A stretch of DNA of 14,864 nt from Scatomorpha sp964535405 (GCA_964535405.1 CAZHUG010000055.1:1-14864); one strand, 5' to 3'; positions 1 through 7,688 are shown, counted from the first letter of the stretch. A program made the numbers and translations. The notes: generated from the letters alone by a model not told the origin.

Positions 1-54
1 CCAGTGACCTCCTGCGTGTGAAGCAGGCGCTCTAACCAGCTGAGCTAAGCCTCC
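1..54 (-). tRNA. tRNA-Val(CAC), 3' part outside window
   Basis: Read on the minus strand, the sequence begins with acceptor strand GGAGGCT, followed by a D-arm (GCTC...GAGC) and an anticodon stem CCTGC/GCAGG. The seven-base loop TTCACAC gives anticodon CAC (valine, GTG codons). The T-arm and the 3' acceptor strand lie beyond the left window edge, so the gene is partial. It is the third tRNA of a minus-strand cluster, three bases after the encoded CCA of tRNA-Glu. The identity rests on the anticodon alone, since the T-arm and discriminator base cannot be seen. Confidence 0.85.
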
Positions 55-57
55 AGG

Positions 58-132
58 TGGTGACCCGTACGGGAATCGAACCCATGTTACCGCCGTGAAA
101 GGGCGGTGTCTTAACCGCTTGACCAACGGGCC
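58..132 (-). tRNA. tRNA-Glu(TTC)
   Basis: A complete cloverleaf is visible on the minus strand. The acceptor pair is GGCCCGT/ACGGGTC with one G-T pair. The anticodon stem is CCGCC/GGCGG with loop CTTTCAC (anticodon TTC, glutamate). The T-arm is ATGGG/CCCGT around TTCGATT, the discriminator base is A, and CCA is encoded at 58-60. It lies between tRNA-Met and tRNA-Val and is presumably processed from the same transcript. Confidence 0.95.
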
Positions 133-145
133 ACATTATTAAATT

Positions 146-167
146 CGGGGCGCCGAGAGGCACCCCG
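146..167 (-). other. Hairpin between tRNA-Met and tRNA-Glu
   Basis: On the minus strand, nine bases (CGGGGTGCC) pair with GGCGCCCCG, including one T-G pair, around a TCTC loop. The following bases are A/T-rich but contain no uninterrupted T run, so this is a weak intrinsic-terminator candidate. It could equally be a spacer stem that helps separate and process the two tRNAs. Confidence 0.5.
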
Positions 168-168
168 A

Positions 169-245
169 TGGTAGCGGCGACAGGATTTGAACCGGTGACA
201 CTCCGGGTATGAACCGAATGCTCTGACCAACTGAGCTACGCCGCC
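169..245 (-). tRNA. tRNA-Met(CAT), elongator type
   Basis: A full 77-nt cloverleaf is visible on the minus strand, starting GGCGGCG and ending with an encoded CCA (169-171). The anticodon stem TTCGG/CCGGA carries loop TTCATAC (anticodon CAT). The paired first acceptor base and the overall similarity to the Bacillus elongator tRNA-Met favour elongator methionine over initiator. A lysidine-modified tRNA-Ile2 also has CAT at the DNA level and is not strictly excluded. It is the promoter-proximal tRNA of the cluster. Confidence 0.88.
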
Positions 246-258
246 AAAGGCAAAGTGA

Positions 259-287
259 ATTATACTAAACATCGGCGGACTTGTCAA
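259..287 (-). promoter_or_regulatory. Consensus sigma-A promoter of the tRNA operon
   Basis: On the minus strand a perfect TTGACA (-35, positions 282-287) is followed after exactly 17 bases by a perfect TATAAT (-10, positions 259-264). Transcription would start near 252, a few bases upstream of mature tRNA-Met. The match and spacing are ideal for housekeeping sigma factor, as expected for stable RNA. The element lies between the stop of the DUF362 gene and the tRNAs. Confidence 0.93.
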
Positions 288-320
288 CCGTTTTGTCGAT
301 TTTAGAGCTAAATTATTATT

Positions 321-1424
321 CTAGACTTTTATTAGTTCGTATTCCATGATCCCCAAGCCGATTTTCTCACCGTGCTCCACTGCGCTGCGCCAGTTGGTAT
401 CCGGGGAGATGTCTGTGAAATGATCATTGTGCACATGTTCGGCGTGATCGAGCTTGCTTCCGCGCAGAGGAGTCTCCGCATTTACGGCATCGGCGCAGGC
501 CATATCCAGTGCGATGGGGTCAAAGGAGGCGAACATGCCTATGTCGGGAACTATAGCGGGATCGTTATTGGATCTGCAGTCACAGTCAGGGGTAACATCT
601 AAAACAAGTGAAATATGGAAACTTGGTTTTCCGTGGCAGACTGCCTTTGTGTATTCGGCTATCTTCTTATTAAGTATATCACTGGCCTCGTCAAAGGGCG
701 ATACTATTGCATCCTTGGGACACAGACCGATACAGCGCCCGCAACCGACACATTTATCGTAGTCAAGTACACATTTTCCATCAACAATGGAGGGGGCATC
801 GTGGGCACAGCCTTTTATACAAAAGCCGCAGCCTATGCAGCGCTTTTCTACGATGAGCGGCTTTCCGGAGGAATGCATCTCCATCTTGCCGGCACGAGAG
901 CCGCCGCCCATACCAATGTTCTTGAGTACGCCGCCGAAGCCGGTCATATAATGCCCTTTAAAATGAGTGAGCGAGATGATTATATCCGCATCGGCAAGGG
1001 CACGTCCAATCTTTGCTTCCTTCACATATTCGCAGTTTTCAAGCGGGATGAGCGCCTCGTCCGTTCCCTTGAGTCCATCTGCGATTATGGTGTGAACACC
1101 TGTCTGAAACGGGTTATAGCCATTTTTGTATGCACTGTCCAGATGATCCAGCGCGTTCTTGCGTCCGCCGACATAGAGGGTGTTGCAGTCGGTCAGAAAG
1201 GGCTTGCCGCCCAGCTCCTTGACGTATTCGCAGACGGTTGCCGCCCAGTTCGGGCGCAGATATGCGAGATTGCCGGGTTCTCCGAAATGAATTTTGACGG
1301 CTGCGAACTTATCGGTAAAATCGATATCTTCAAATCCTGCTTGCTTCAGCAACTTCCGCAGCTTCGTCAGCAGACTCTCGCCGTGGGAGTGGAAATCCGA
1401 AAACCAAACCTTTGAGGGTGTCAT
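321..1424 (-). CDS. DUF362 domain iron-sulfur (2x[4Fe-4S]) protein
   Basis: This 367-residue protein has the DUF362 architecture with a bacterial-ferredoxin insert. Two canonical CxxCxxCxxxC motifs are visible, C196-C199-C202-C206 and C225-C228-C231-C235, which should bind two [4Fe-4S] clusters. The flanking DUF362 region includes a glycine-rich stretch near 164-176 and a C-terminal CDC motif (C281, C283) followed by FDPIALD (residues 301-307). No signal peptide or membrane segment is seen, so it is probably cytoplasmic. The ATG start at 1424 has a good ribosome site (GGAGG) upstream. The function of the family is poorly known, and electron transfer is an inference from the clusters. The gene is divergent from the hyp/hydrogenase cluster, which hints at but does not prove a shared redox role. 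No clear terminator separates its end from the tRNA promoter. Confidence 0.9.
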   Translation of the reverse strand: MTPSKVWFSDFHSHGESLLTKLRKLLKQAGFEDIDFTDKFAAVKIHFGEPGNLAYLRPNWAATVCEYVKELGGKPFLTDCNTLYVGGRKNALDHLDSAYKNGYNPFQTGVHTIIADGLKGTDEALIPLENCEYVKEAKIGRALADADIIISLTHFKGHYMTGFGGVLKNIGMGGGSRAGKMEMHSSGKPLIVEKRCIGCGFCIKGCAHDAPSIVDGKCVLDYDKCVGCGRCIGLCPKDAIVSPFDEASDILNKKIAEYTKAVCHGKPSFHISLVLDVTPDCDCRSNNDPAIVPDIGMFASFDPIALDMACADAVNAETPLRGSKLDHAEHVHNDHFTDISPDTNWRSAVEHGEKIGLGIMEYELIKV

Positions 1425-1451
1425 TTTACTACCTCCTTTATTTGTATAATT

Positions 1452-1480
1452 ATTCTAACACATATAAAAATGACCTACAA
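1452..1480 (-). promoter_or_regulatory. Putative promoter of the DUF362 gene
   Basis: On the minus strand TTGTAG (1475-1480) is followed after 17 bases by TAGAAT (1452-1457), about 28 bases upstream of the ATG at 1424. The spacing is ideal and each box departs from consensus at one or two positions. It is a reasonable housekeeping promoter candidate based on sequence alone. Confidence 0.55.
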
Positions 1481-1515
1481 GAGATAAACATAGGCATAAG
1501 GAAGGTGTTAAATCG

Positions 1516-1544
1516 TTGACAAGTGCATATATGGATGATAAAAT
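1516..1544 (+). promoter_or_regulatory. Putative sigma-A promoter of the hyp/hydrogenase operon
   Basis: TTGACA (1516-1521) and TAAAAT (1539-1544) are separated by 17 bases, a near-perfect housekeeping promoter. Transcription would start around 1551, leaving an untranslated leader of about 85 nt before hypF. It is the only strong promoter I see ahead of the plus-strand gene chain, so it may drive all genes from hypF to the last iron-sulfur subunit. It sits about 35 bp from the divergent promoter candidate on the other strand. Confidence 0.75.
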
Positions 1545-1546
1545 TA

Positions 1547-1607
1547 CAAAATGTGACCGTTGGTCGGACAAACATATATACAAATGTAACGCTTTTGCCA
1601 AAATGTG
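1547..1607 (+). repeat. Short direct repeats in the hyp leader
   Basis: The nine-base word CAAAATGTG occurs exactly at 1547-1555 and 1599-1607, with a related CAAATGT at 1581-1587. The exact copies are 52 bp apart, about five DNA turns. The second copy overlaps a small palindrome TTTTGCCAAAA (1593-1603). The repeats lie just downstream of the -10 box, where repressor sites often occur, but they match no regulator site I can name, and A/T-rich words can repeat by chance. Confidence 0.3.
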
Positions 1608-1635
1608 TTCTGTAGCAGAGGTATAGGAGAGGCTG

Positions 1636-3894
1636 TTGAGAAGATATAGGATAGAAGTAAGCGGAATAGTTCAAGGTGTGGGCTTCAGACCGTTCATACA
1701 CAAGCTGGTTTGCCAATATGGCTTTGCCGGCTGGGTGCGGAACAGCTCCTCGGGTGCCGAGCTTGAGCTTGAGGGTGAAGCCGGGGACATTGAATTATTC
1801 ATAAGCGCATTGAGAAACGATGCGCCGCCGCTGGCACTTATTGAATCGGTCAAAGCCGAGGCGCTGCCTGAGCTTTTTGGCTATACAGGCTTCGAAATAA
1901 AAAGCAGTGATAAAAAAGAGCAGATGCAAACGCTTGTGTCACCCGATGTGGGAATATGCCCGGATTGTCTAAATGAGCTTTGCGATCCGACTGACAGACG
2001 CTACAGATACCCTTTTATTAACTGCACGAACTGCGGTCCGCGTTTTACCATCATAAAATATGCGCCTTATGACCGCGCGTCAACCGCGATGGAGTCCTTT
2101 CCGATGTGTCCGCAGTGCGCAAGCGAATATTCCGACATTCGCGATAGACGTTACCACGCCCAGCCGGATTGCTGTCCGGACTGCGGCCCCCGCACTTTTT
2201 TTATTGATAACAGCGGTGCCCGGCAGCCGGGCGATGCGATCAAGACCGCGAGGGATTACCTGAAGTCCGGAAGGATAGTGGCCATCAAGGGCCTGGGCGG
2301 CATTCATCTGGCCTGCGATGCGTCTGATGCGGAACTCTGTCGGGAGCTGCGCCGGCGCAAGCAGAGAGATGAAAAGCCCTTCGCAGTCATGTGCCGCGAC
2401 CTCGACTGTGTCCGTGAGCTGTGTGAGCTGTCGGTCGATGAGGAGCGGTTTCTGTCTTCGCACAGAAGGCCGATTGTGCTTTTGAAAAAGCGGGAACGGG
2501 GCGGGCTTTCGCATTTGAGTGAGAATGATTATATAGGTGTAATGCTGCCGTATACTCCCTTGCATTACCTTGCTTTTGATATTGATATTAATTACCTGGT
2601 GATGACCAGCGCGAACCTGTCCGATACGCCCATTATGTATGGGAACGAGGAAGCGCTGCGGAATCTGAGCCAGATTGCCGATGGTTTTCTTCTTCATAAT
2701 CGTGACATACAGACCCGCTGTGACGACTCGCTGATCCGTGTGTTCGAGGGCAGGGAATACCCGCTGCGGCGCTCGCGCGGCTATGTGCCGTATCCGGTTC
2801 TGATACCGGAGGCGAGAGGCGGAGTTCTGGCCTGTGGCGCGGAGCAGAAGGCGTCGTTTTGCATTGGAAAGCCCGGTCACGCCTTCCCGAGCCAGCACAT
2901 CGGCGACCTGAAAAATGCCGAGACACTGGACAGCTACGAGGGACAGATCGCCCATTTCGAGCGCCTGTTCGATGTGGAGCTTCGCGCGATAGCCTGCGAC
3001 CTGCACCCGGACTATTTCTCCACACGCTATGCCGAGGACAGGGCGGGACGCGAGGGGCTGCATCTGGAGCGGATACAGCACCATCACGCGCATCTGGCGT
3101 CCTGCATGGCAGATAACGGCCTTCAAGGCGAGTGCCTGGGTTTAATCTGGGACGGCACAGGGCTCGGCACGGACGGCAAAATTTGGGGTGCGGAGCTCCT
3201 GCGCGGCGGATATGAGAGCTTCTCACGGCTTGGCAGCATGAGACCGATAGCGCTTCCGGGCGGCGATGCCGCCACAAAGGAGATTTGGCGGGTTGCCGCA
3301 GCGCTGCTAAATGACAGCGGCGCAAAAGCTGGCAATCACATAGATGCTCAGGGGCTTAAAACCATTGAGAAAATGCTCAAGCTGGGCATTAATTGCCCGA
3401 TGAGCTCCGGCATGGGCCGGCTGTTTGACGGCGTTTGTGCTCTGGCCGGCATTCGCAAGGTCTGCACATATGAGGGTCAGGGTGCGGTGCTGCTTGAGGC
3501 GGCGTCTGAGCCTGACGGGGGCTCGTATGCGTGCGCGTTTTATGATGAGGACGGCATAGATGTATTCGATTGGCGGCAAATGATTTGGCAGATTGCCGGT
3601 GAGCGTGCAATGGGAGTGCTGCCCGGGCGCATTGCTTCAAGGTTTATGAATACACTTATTAATATGGCACTGGAGCAGTGCCTTCGCGCAGGAATGGAGA
3701 CCGGACTTAACAGAATTGTGCTATCCGGGGGCGTGTGGCAGAATATGTATCTGCTGGAGCGATTGCCGGAGCGGCTTAGACAGCAGGGCTTTGAGGTGTA
3801 TATACACAGTCGAGTTTCCTGCAACGACGAGGGACTGTCTCTCGGACAAATGATGATAACGGAGGCCCGACATGTGTTTAGCAGTGCCACTTAA
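1636..3894 (+). CDS. hypF: [NiFe] hydrogenase maturation carbamoyltransferase HypF
   Basis: HypF uses carbamoyl phosphate and ATP to carbamoylate the C-terminal cysteine of HypE, the first step toward the cyanide ligands of the Ni-Fe site. The 752 residues are full length. In order they show an N-terminal acylphosphatase domain (GIVQGVGFRPF at 10-20), two zinc-finger motifs of the form CxxC-x18-CxxC (C108/C111/C130/C133 and C158/C161/C180/C183), a YrdC-like domain (about 200-385), and a Kae1-like carbamoyltransferase domain with the metal-binding HHHAH motif at 482-486 and SGGVWQN at 697-703. The chosen start is TTG at 1636, because the acylphosphatase domain begins there and AGGAGAGG (1625-1632) sits at the right distance. 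It is the first gene of the operon and overlaps hypC by 23 bp. It appears intact. Confidence 0.97.
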   Translation: MRRYRIEVSGIVQGVGFRPFIHKLVCQYGFAGWVRNSSSGAELELEGEAGDIELFISALRNDAPPLALIESVKAEALPELFGYTGFEIKSSDKKEQMQTLVSPDVGICPDCLNELCDPTDRRYRYPFINCTNCGPRFTIIKYAPYDRASTAMESFPMCPQCASEYSDIRDRRYHAQPDCCPDCGPRTFFIDNSGARQPGDAIKTARDYLKSGRIVAIKGLGGIHLACDASDAELCRELRRRKQRDEKPFAVMCRDLDCVRELCELSVDEERFLSSHRRPIVLLKKRERGGLSHLSENDYIGVMLPYTPLHYLAFDIDINYLVMTSANLSDTPIMYGNEEALRNLSQIADGFLLHNRDIQTRCDDSLIRVFEGREYPLRRSRGYVPYPVLIPEARGGVLACGAEQKASFCIGKPGHAFPSQHIGDLKNAETLDSYEGQIAHFERLFDVELRAIACDLHPDYFSTRYAEDRAGREGLHLERIQHHHAHLASCMADNGLQGECLGLIWDGTGLGTDGKIWGAELLRGGYESFSRLGSMRPIALPGGDAATKEIWRVAAALLNDSGAKAGNHIDAQGLKTIEKMLKLGINCPMSSGMGRLFDGVCALAGIRKVCTYEGQGAVLLEAASEPDGGSYACAFYDEDGIDVFDWRQMIWQIAGERAMGVLPGRIASRFMNTLINMALEQCLRAGMETGLNRIVLSGGVWQNMYLLERLPERLRQQGFEVYIHSRVSCNDEGLSLGQMMITEARHVFSSAT

Positions 3895-4093
3895 AATAGT
3901 TGAGATCAATGGTATGGACGGCGTCGGCGAGGTGGAGGGAATCCGCCGCAGGATGCGCCTGGACTTCATTCGCGCGCCCAAGCTGGGCGAGTATGTTATC
4001 GTCCACGCCGGCTTTGCTATAGAGCGCCTTGGACAGAGGCAGGCTAAGGAGAATCTGGCCGAGTGGCTTGAGGTGCAAAATGCGCTCAAGTGA
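3872..4093 (+). CDS. hypC: [NiFe] hydrogenase assembly chaperone HypC
   Basis: HypC works with HypD as the scaffold on which the Fe(CN)2CO group is assembled, and then carries it to the hydrogenase large subunit. The 73 residues begin with the hallmark MCLAVP, whose Cys2 is the essential ligand, and contain VHAGFAI with conserved His45. The length is typical for HypC/HupF family proteins. It starts inside the end of hypF (23-bp overlap), and its own end overlaps hypD by 14 bp, suggesting translational coupling. It could equally be labelled HybG, the paralogue in enteric bacteria, but only one copy is seen here. Confidence 0.96.
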   Translation: MCLAVPLKIVEINGMDGVGEVEGIRRRMRLDFIRAPKLGEYVIVHAGFAIERLGQRQAKENLAEWLEVQNALK

Positions 4094-5147
4094 GATTCTA
4101 GAGCGGATAAATGCACTTCCGCGACAGAATGTGCGGCTTATGGAGGTCTGCGGTACACACACTATGTCTATTGCAAAGGCGGGAATAAAACGCCTCCTGC
4201 CGAATGGTGTGAGGCTCCTGTCCGGGCCGGGCTGTCCCGTATGCGTGACGCCGCCGGAGGTAATGGATGCTGTGCTGGAGCTGTCCTCCAGAGCGAATGT
4301 CACGATCGCCACGTATGGCGACATGATCCGCGTTCCCGGCAGTCGCCGCGGCGACAATTTGGCGCGCAGGCGTGCGCTCGGTGCGTCGGTTGAGGTCGTA
4401 TACTCGCCGATGGACGCAGTCCGGTACGCAATAAGCCATCCCGAGCGTGAACTTGTCTTTCTCGGCGTCGGCTTTGAGACTACGGCACCCGGAACGGCTG
4501 TTGCCCTGCTGTATGCGGCAGAGTGCGGCATTTCAAATTTTTCGATTTTTTCGATGCTCAAGCGGGTTGAGCCTGCGCTTCGGGCACTGATTGCCTCTGA
4601 GGGCTTTGCAGTGGACGGTTTTCTCTGTCCCGGACACGTCGCGGTTATAACCGGTGCTGAGAGCTTTCGCTTTCTTCCCGGGGACTATGGCCTTCCGGCG
4701 GTTGTTGCCGGCTTTGAGTCTCGGGAGATTCTGGGCTCAATATACAGCCTTCTTAAAATGCTCTCCAAAGGCGAGCCGGGGCTTGTGAACTGCTATCCTG
4801 CCGCGGTCAGCGCACATGGAAACGAGCTTGCGATACAAACTATGAATCGTGCCTTTGTCCCGACAAGGGACAGCTGGCGCGGACTTGGCGATATAGAGGA
4901 CAGCGGACTTGAGCTTGCGCCGGAGCTGTCGGTGTTCGACGCTAAGCGCCGGTTCGAAATTGAAATACCCCAAAGTGTGTCATCCGCCTGCCGCTGCGGC
5001 GAGGTGATATGCGGACGGCTTGAGCCGAAGCAGTGCCCGCTTTTTGGCGGCGCATGCACACCGGAGGATCCATTTGGGCCATGCATGGTTTCGTCAGAGG
5101 GTGCATGTGCGGCCGAGTATAAGTATCAGGGGGATGAAAATGGATGA
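4080..5147 (+). CDS. hypD: [NiFe] hydrogenase maturation protein HypD
   Basis: HypD is the iron-sulfur redox scaffold that, with HypC, receives cyanide from HypE and holds the Fe(CN)2CO intermediate. The 355 residues show the family motifs CGTHTM (24-29), GPGCPVC (49-55) and GFETT (131-135). The C-terminal cysteine-rich region has Cys at 304, 306, 311, 319, 326, 335 and 343, with CTPEDPFGPCM and SSEGAC, where the [4Fe-4S] cluster and redox cysteines lie. The ATG at 4080 is preferred to an upstream in-frame ATG at 4029, because GAGGTG lies at 4070-4075 and known HypD proteins start here. The extra 17 residues would also lie inside hypC. It overlaps hypE by 8 bp. Confidence 0.96.
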   Translation: MRSSEILERINALPRQNVRLMEVCGTHTMSIAKAGIKRLLPNGVRLLSGPGCPVCVTPPEVMDAVLELSSRANVTIATYGDMIRVPGSRRGDNLARRRALGASVEVVYSPMDAVRYAISHPERELVFLGVGFETTAPGTAVALLYAAECGISNFSIFSMLKRVEPALRALIASEGFAVDGFLCPGHVAVITGAESFRFLPGDYGLPAVVAGFESREILGSIYSLLKMLSKGEPGLVNCYPAAVSAHGNELAIQTMNRAFVPTRDSWRGLGDIEDSGLELAPELSVFDAKRRFEIEIPQSVSSACRCGEVICGRLEPKQCPLFGGACTPEDPFGPCMVSSEGACAAEYKYQGDENG

Positions 5148-6138
5148 AATAATAACTCTCGATTATGGCAGCGGCGGGAAAAAAACCTCTGCACTTATCG
5201 AAAATATTATCCTTCCGAATCTGGGAAACGAACAGCTGTCGGAGCTGGGTGACGGAGCGATCCTTTCAGGAGCCGGACGCCTGGTGTTCTCGACCGACAG
5301 CTTCGTGGTGAACCCCTTGTTTTTCCCGGGCGGGGATATAGGCAAGCTGGCAGTTTGCGGCACGGTGAACGACATCGTCGTCTGCGGCGGCGAGCCGAAA
5401 TATCTGAGCCTCGCGCTCATAATAGAAGAAGGTCTGCCTGTTGAAAAACTGCGCCGAATTGTGGAGTCAATCCGTGACGAGGCTGAAAAATGCGCGGTGG
5501 CGGTTGTCACGGGCGATACCAAGGTGGTCGAGCGCGGCAAGGGTGACGGTTTGTATATAAATACCTCCGGCATCGGATTTATGCGAAACCCGGGTCTGAC
5601 CCCGCGGGCGATACGCGAGGGCGATGCGGTTTTAGTTTCAGGCACGGTCGGTGATCACGGCACGGCGGTGATGCTCGCCAGGGGAGACCTGCTCGACGGA
5701 AGCATAGAATCGGACTGCGCGTCTCTCAAGGGCCTGTGCCGGACGATCTTGAGCGTAGGCGCCAAGGTGCGCGTCCTGCGCGACCCGACGCGTGGGGGGC
5801 TTGCAACGACGCTCTGCGAGTTTGTCGAGAACACTGAGCTTGGCATAGAAATTGACGAGAGTGCCGTGCCGCTGCGCGGCGATGTGCGTGCCGCCTGCGA
5901 CCTGCTCGGGCTCGACCCGCTGTATTGCGCAAACGAGGGCAAGCTGCTCGCCGTTGTGTCGCAGGATACGGCAGAGCTCGCGCTGGAGGCATTGAGAAGC
6001 CGGCCCGAAGGCGAAAACGCAGCCATTATCGGCTGTGTCGGTACAAAAAATCCCGGGCGGGTGCTTATGAAAACGCAGCTTGGAGGCAGACGCGTGCTTC
6101 AGAAGCTGACAGGCGCACAGCTCCCGCGTATATGTTGA
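5140..6138 (+). CDS. hypE: [NiFe] hydrogenase maturation protein HypE (thiocyanate donor)
   Basis: HypE dehydrates the carbamoyl group placed on its C-terminal cysteine by HypF, using ATP, and donates cyanide to the HypC-HypD iron. The 332-residue form ends in PRIC, the exact tail required for this chemistry (Cys332). The N-terminus has the glycine-rich DYGSGGK motif of the PurM/AIR synthase-like fold, with STDSFVV, VNDI and GDTKVVERGKGDG further on. The ATG at 5140 is chosen because AGGGGG (5128-5133) lies six bases upstream and the protein then begins MDEIITLDYGSGG as in the family. An in-frame ATG at 5134 is possible, while one at 5020 would add 40 unrelated residues. A 57-bp gap separates it from the NuoC-like gene. 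Confidence 0.96.
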   Translation: MDEIITLDYGSGGKKTSALIENIILPNLGNEQLSELGDGAILSGAGRLVFSTDSFVVNPLFFPGGDIGKLAVCGTVNDIVVCGGEPKYLSLALIIEEGLPVEKLRRIVESIRDEAEKCAVAVVTGDTKVVERGKGDGLYINTSGIGFMRNPGLTPRAIREGDAVLVSGTVGDHGTAVMLARGDLLDGSIESDCASLKGLCRTILSVGAKVRVLRDPTRGGLATTLCEFVENTELGIEIDESAVPLRGDVRAACDLLGLDPLYCANEGKLLAVVSQDTAELALEALRSRPEGENAAIIGCVGTKNPGRVLMKTQLGGRRVLQKLTGAQLPRIC

Positions 6139-6195
6139 GGCAAAAAACTTTTATATATGTTAGATAAGAAAAATTGCAGCAGTGAGGTGGAAAGA

Positions 6196-6609
6196 ATGCA
6201 GCAGTACAAGACATTCCCGATAACGCGGGATGAGGTAGTACCAACGGCACTGAGGATGCGCCACGAGGGGCGGTCGCTGGTCATGATTCATGGCTATTTC
6301 GAGGCAGACGGAAGACCGCGCATTTCCTATGACTATGCGGTTGACCCGGCGGTGGAATCATACTACGTCGTTGGCGAAAACAGTTTGCCGTCCATTGAGG
6401 ATATCTATTCAGAGGCGGCTCGTTGGCCCGAGCTTGAGCTTTATGAACTGATGAGCATGAATTTTGAGGGCTTGGATACGTCCAAGCGGCTTTTCCTTCC
6501 CGAGGATCAGCTTGAGACAGAGGGGAAAGGCCATATTTTGGTAACGCCACTGTCAGAACTCAGAAAAACGCGTGAAGAGCAGATGGAGAATGGAGGAAAC
6601 GGACAATGA
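6196..6609 (+). CDS. Hydrogenase NuoC-like (30 kDa) subunit, MbhK type
   Basis: This 137-residue protein matches the 30-kDa/NuoC family of complex I and group 4 hydrogenases. The diagnostic region is near 61-102 (LPSIEDIYSEA, WPELELYELMSMNF, and a lysine-arginine segment before LFLPED). In energy-converting hydrogenases this hydrophilic subunit packs against the large and small catalytic subunits and binds no cofactor of its own. The start is ATG at 6196, supported by GAGGTGG (6184-6190). An in-frame ATG at 6157 lacks a well-placed ribosome site. Its stop overlaps the large-subunit start (ATGA, 6606-6609). It is the first structural gene after hypE, and no cysteines are seen, as expected. Confidence 0.88.
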   Translation: MQQYKTFPITRDEVVPTALRMRHEGRSLVMIHGYFEADGRPRISYDYAVDPAVESYYVVGENSLPSIEDIYSEAARWPELELYELMSMNFEGLDTSKRLFLPEDQLETEGKGHILVTPLSELRKTREEQMENGGNGQ

Positions 6610-7688
6610 GTTATATTATTCCGATAGGTCCTTACCATCCTGCGCTGGAGGAGCCGGTTCACACCAAGCTCTATACAGAGGGAGAGATAATTAAGGATGC
6701 GGAGGTGTTTGTCGGCTACAACCACCGAGGCATTGAGAAGCTCGCAACCGAGCGCAACGCTATCCAGACGCTTGTCCTGGTTGAGCGGGTGTGCGGAATA
6801 TGCTCACACTCTCACTCGTTTGCCTATGCCATGGCAGTCGAGGGCATAAACCAAACCGAGGTACCCAAGCGCGGTCAGTATATCCGCGTGATAACCGCCG
6901 AGCTTGAGAGGCTGCACTCTCATCTGCTCTGGGCGGGTATCGCGTTTCATATCATCGGTCACGACAGTATGTTCATGTACACCTGGAATTTTCGCGAGGT
7001 CATAATGGATATGCTCGAGGAGCTTTCAGGAAACCGGGTAAACTACGGCATGGTCACGATCGGCGGCTCACGCCGCGATATAAGTGACGATCAGCGCCGT
7101 CGTTTCTTGAAAAATCTGGACGACTGCGGCCCGATCATAGACAGAATTGTGGACATCTCCTTGAACGACAAAACCATAGCACTGCGCACCAAGGGTGTCG
7201 GCGTCCTGACCACTGAGGACGCGATAAAGCTCGGCGCGATCGGTCCCCACGCGAGGGCGTCAAACTACAAGGTTGATGTGCGCCGGGATGCGCCCTATTC
7301 CTCTTATGACGACTTCGAGTTCGACGTTGCGACCTGGGACTCTTGCGACGTGTTCGCGCGTGTAGTAGTGCGTCTGCTCGAGTGCTATGAGAGCGTCAAG
7401 ATTCTGCGTCAGGCTCTTGAAATGCTGCCTGCGGGTCCAATAAACCTCGGTCGGAAGATACCTAAGATACAGCCCGGAGAGTTTGTTGCCCGTCACGAGG
7501 CGCCGCGCGGTCAGCTGGTGCATAAGGTTGTCGGCAACGGTGCACAGACAAACTTCCGAGTTAGTATCCACGTTCCCACCTTCAAGAACGTGGTGACCAT
7601 TCCGACCATGCTCAGAGGAAACACAATAGCCGATGCAGGACTGATTGTCGCAGGCATAGATCCGTGCTTCTCGTGCCTCGATAGATAA
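6606..7688 (+). CDS. Group 4 [NiFe] hydrogenase catalytic large subunit, MbhL type
   Basis: This is the Ni-Fe active-site subunit, homologous to NuoD (49 kDa). Both metal-binding motifs are intact: RVCGICSHSH (61-70, ligands C63 and C66) and DPCFSCLDR (352-360, ligands C354 and C357). They distinguish it from complex I NuoD, which has lost these cysteines. LRGNTIADA (337-344 region) is also typical of HycE/Mbh-type subunits. The 360-residue protein stops directly after Arg360, so the C-terminal peptide that endopeptidases remove from most hydrogenase large subunits is absent. The ribosome site is GGAGG just ahead of the ATG at 6606. The stop codon shares one base with the hypA start (7688). 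Cytoplasmic location on the membrane arm is inferred from the family. Confidence 0.96.
   Translation: MSYIIPIGPYHPALEEPVHTKLYTEGEIIKDAEVFVGYNHRGIEKLATERNAIQTLVLVERVCGICSHSHSFAYAMAVEGINQTEVPKRGQYIRVITAELERLHSHLLWAGIAFHIIGHDSMFMYTWNFREVIMDMLEELSGNRVNYGMVTIGGSRRDISDDQRRRFLKNLDDCGPIIDRIVDISLNDKTIALRTKGVGVLTTEDAIKLGAIGPHARASNYKVDVRRDAPYSSYDDFEFDVATWDSCDVFARVVVRLLECYESVKILRQALEMLPAGPINLGRKIPKIQPGEFVARHEAPRGQLVHKVVGNGAQTNFRVSIHVPTFKNVVTIPTMLRGNTIADAGLIVAGIDPCFSCLDR

Noticed and set aside
615..1415. Long open frame of 266 codons on the plus strand
   Set aside because: It lies entirely antisense to the DUF362 gene, whose motifs, ribosome site and start are clear. The antisense product shows no recognisable family and no ribosome site.
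1583..1600. Catabolite-control (cre-like) site in the hyp leader
   Set aside because: The stretch around TGTAACGC resembles half of a cre site, but the central CG is one base out of register and the second half does not fit the consensus.
2080..3126. Long open frame of 348 codons on the minus strand
   Set aside because: It is antisense to hypF, which is intact and full length with all domains. The predicted protein has no recognisable motif.
4029..4079. N-terminal extension of HypD from the upstream ATG
   Set aside because: The extra 17 residues lie within hypC in another frame and have no family counterpart. The ATG at 4080 has a ribosome site and matches the family start.
5020..5139. N-terminal extension of HypE from the upstream ATG
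   Set aside because: The extra 40 residues overlap the conserved cysteine-rich end of hypD in another frame and match nothing in HypE. AGGGGG supports the start at 5140.
6133..6180. Internal promoter ahead of the NuoC-like gene
   Set aside because: A TTGAGG and several A/T-rich -10-like words occur, but none is spaced 16-18 bases from a good partner. The evidence is too weak to call.
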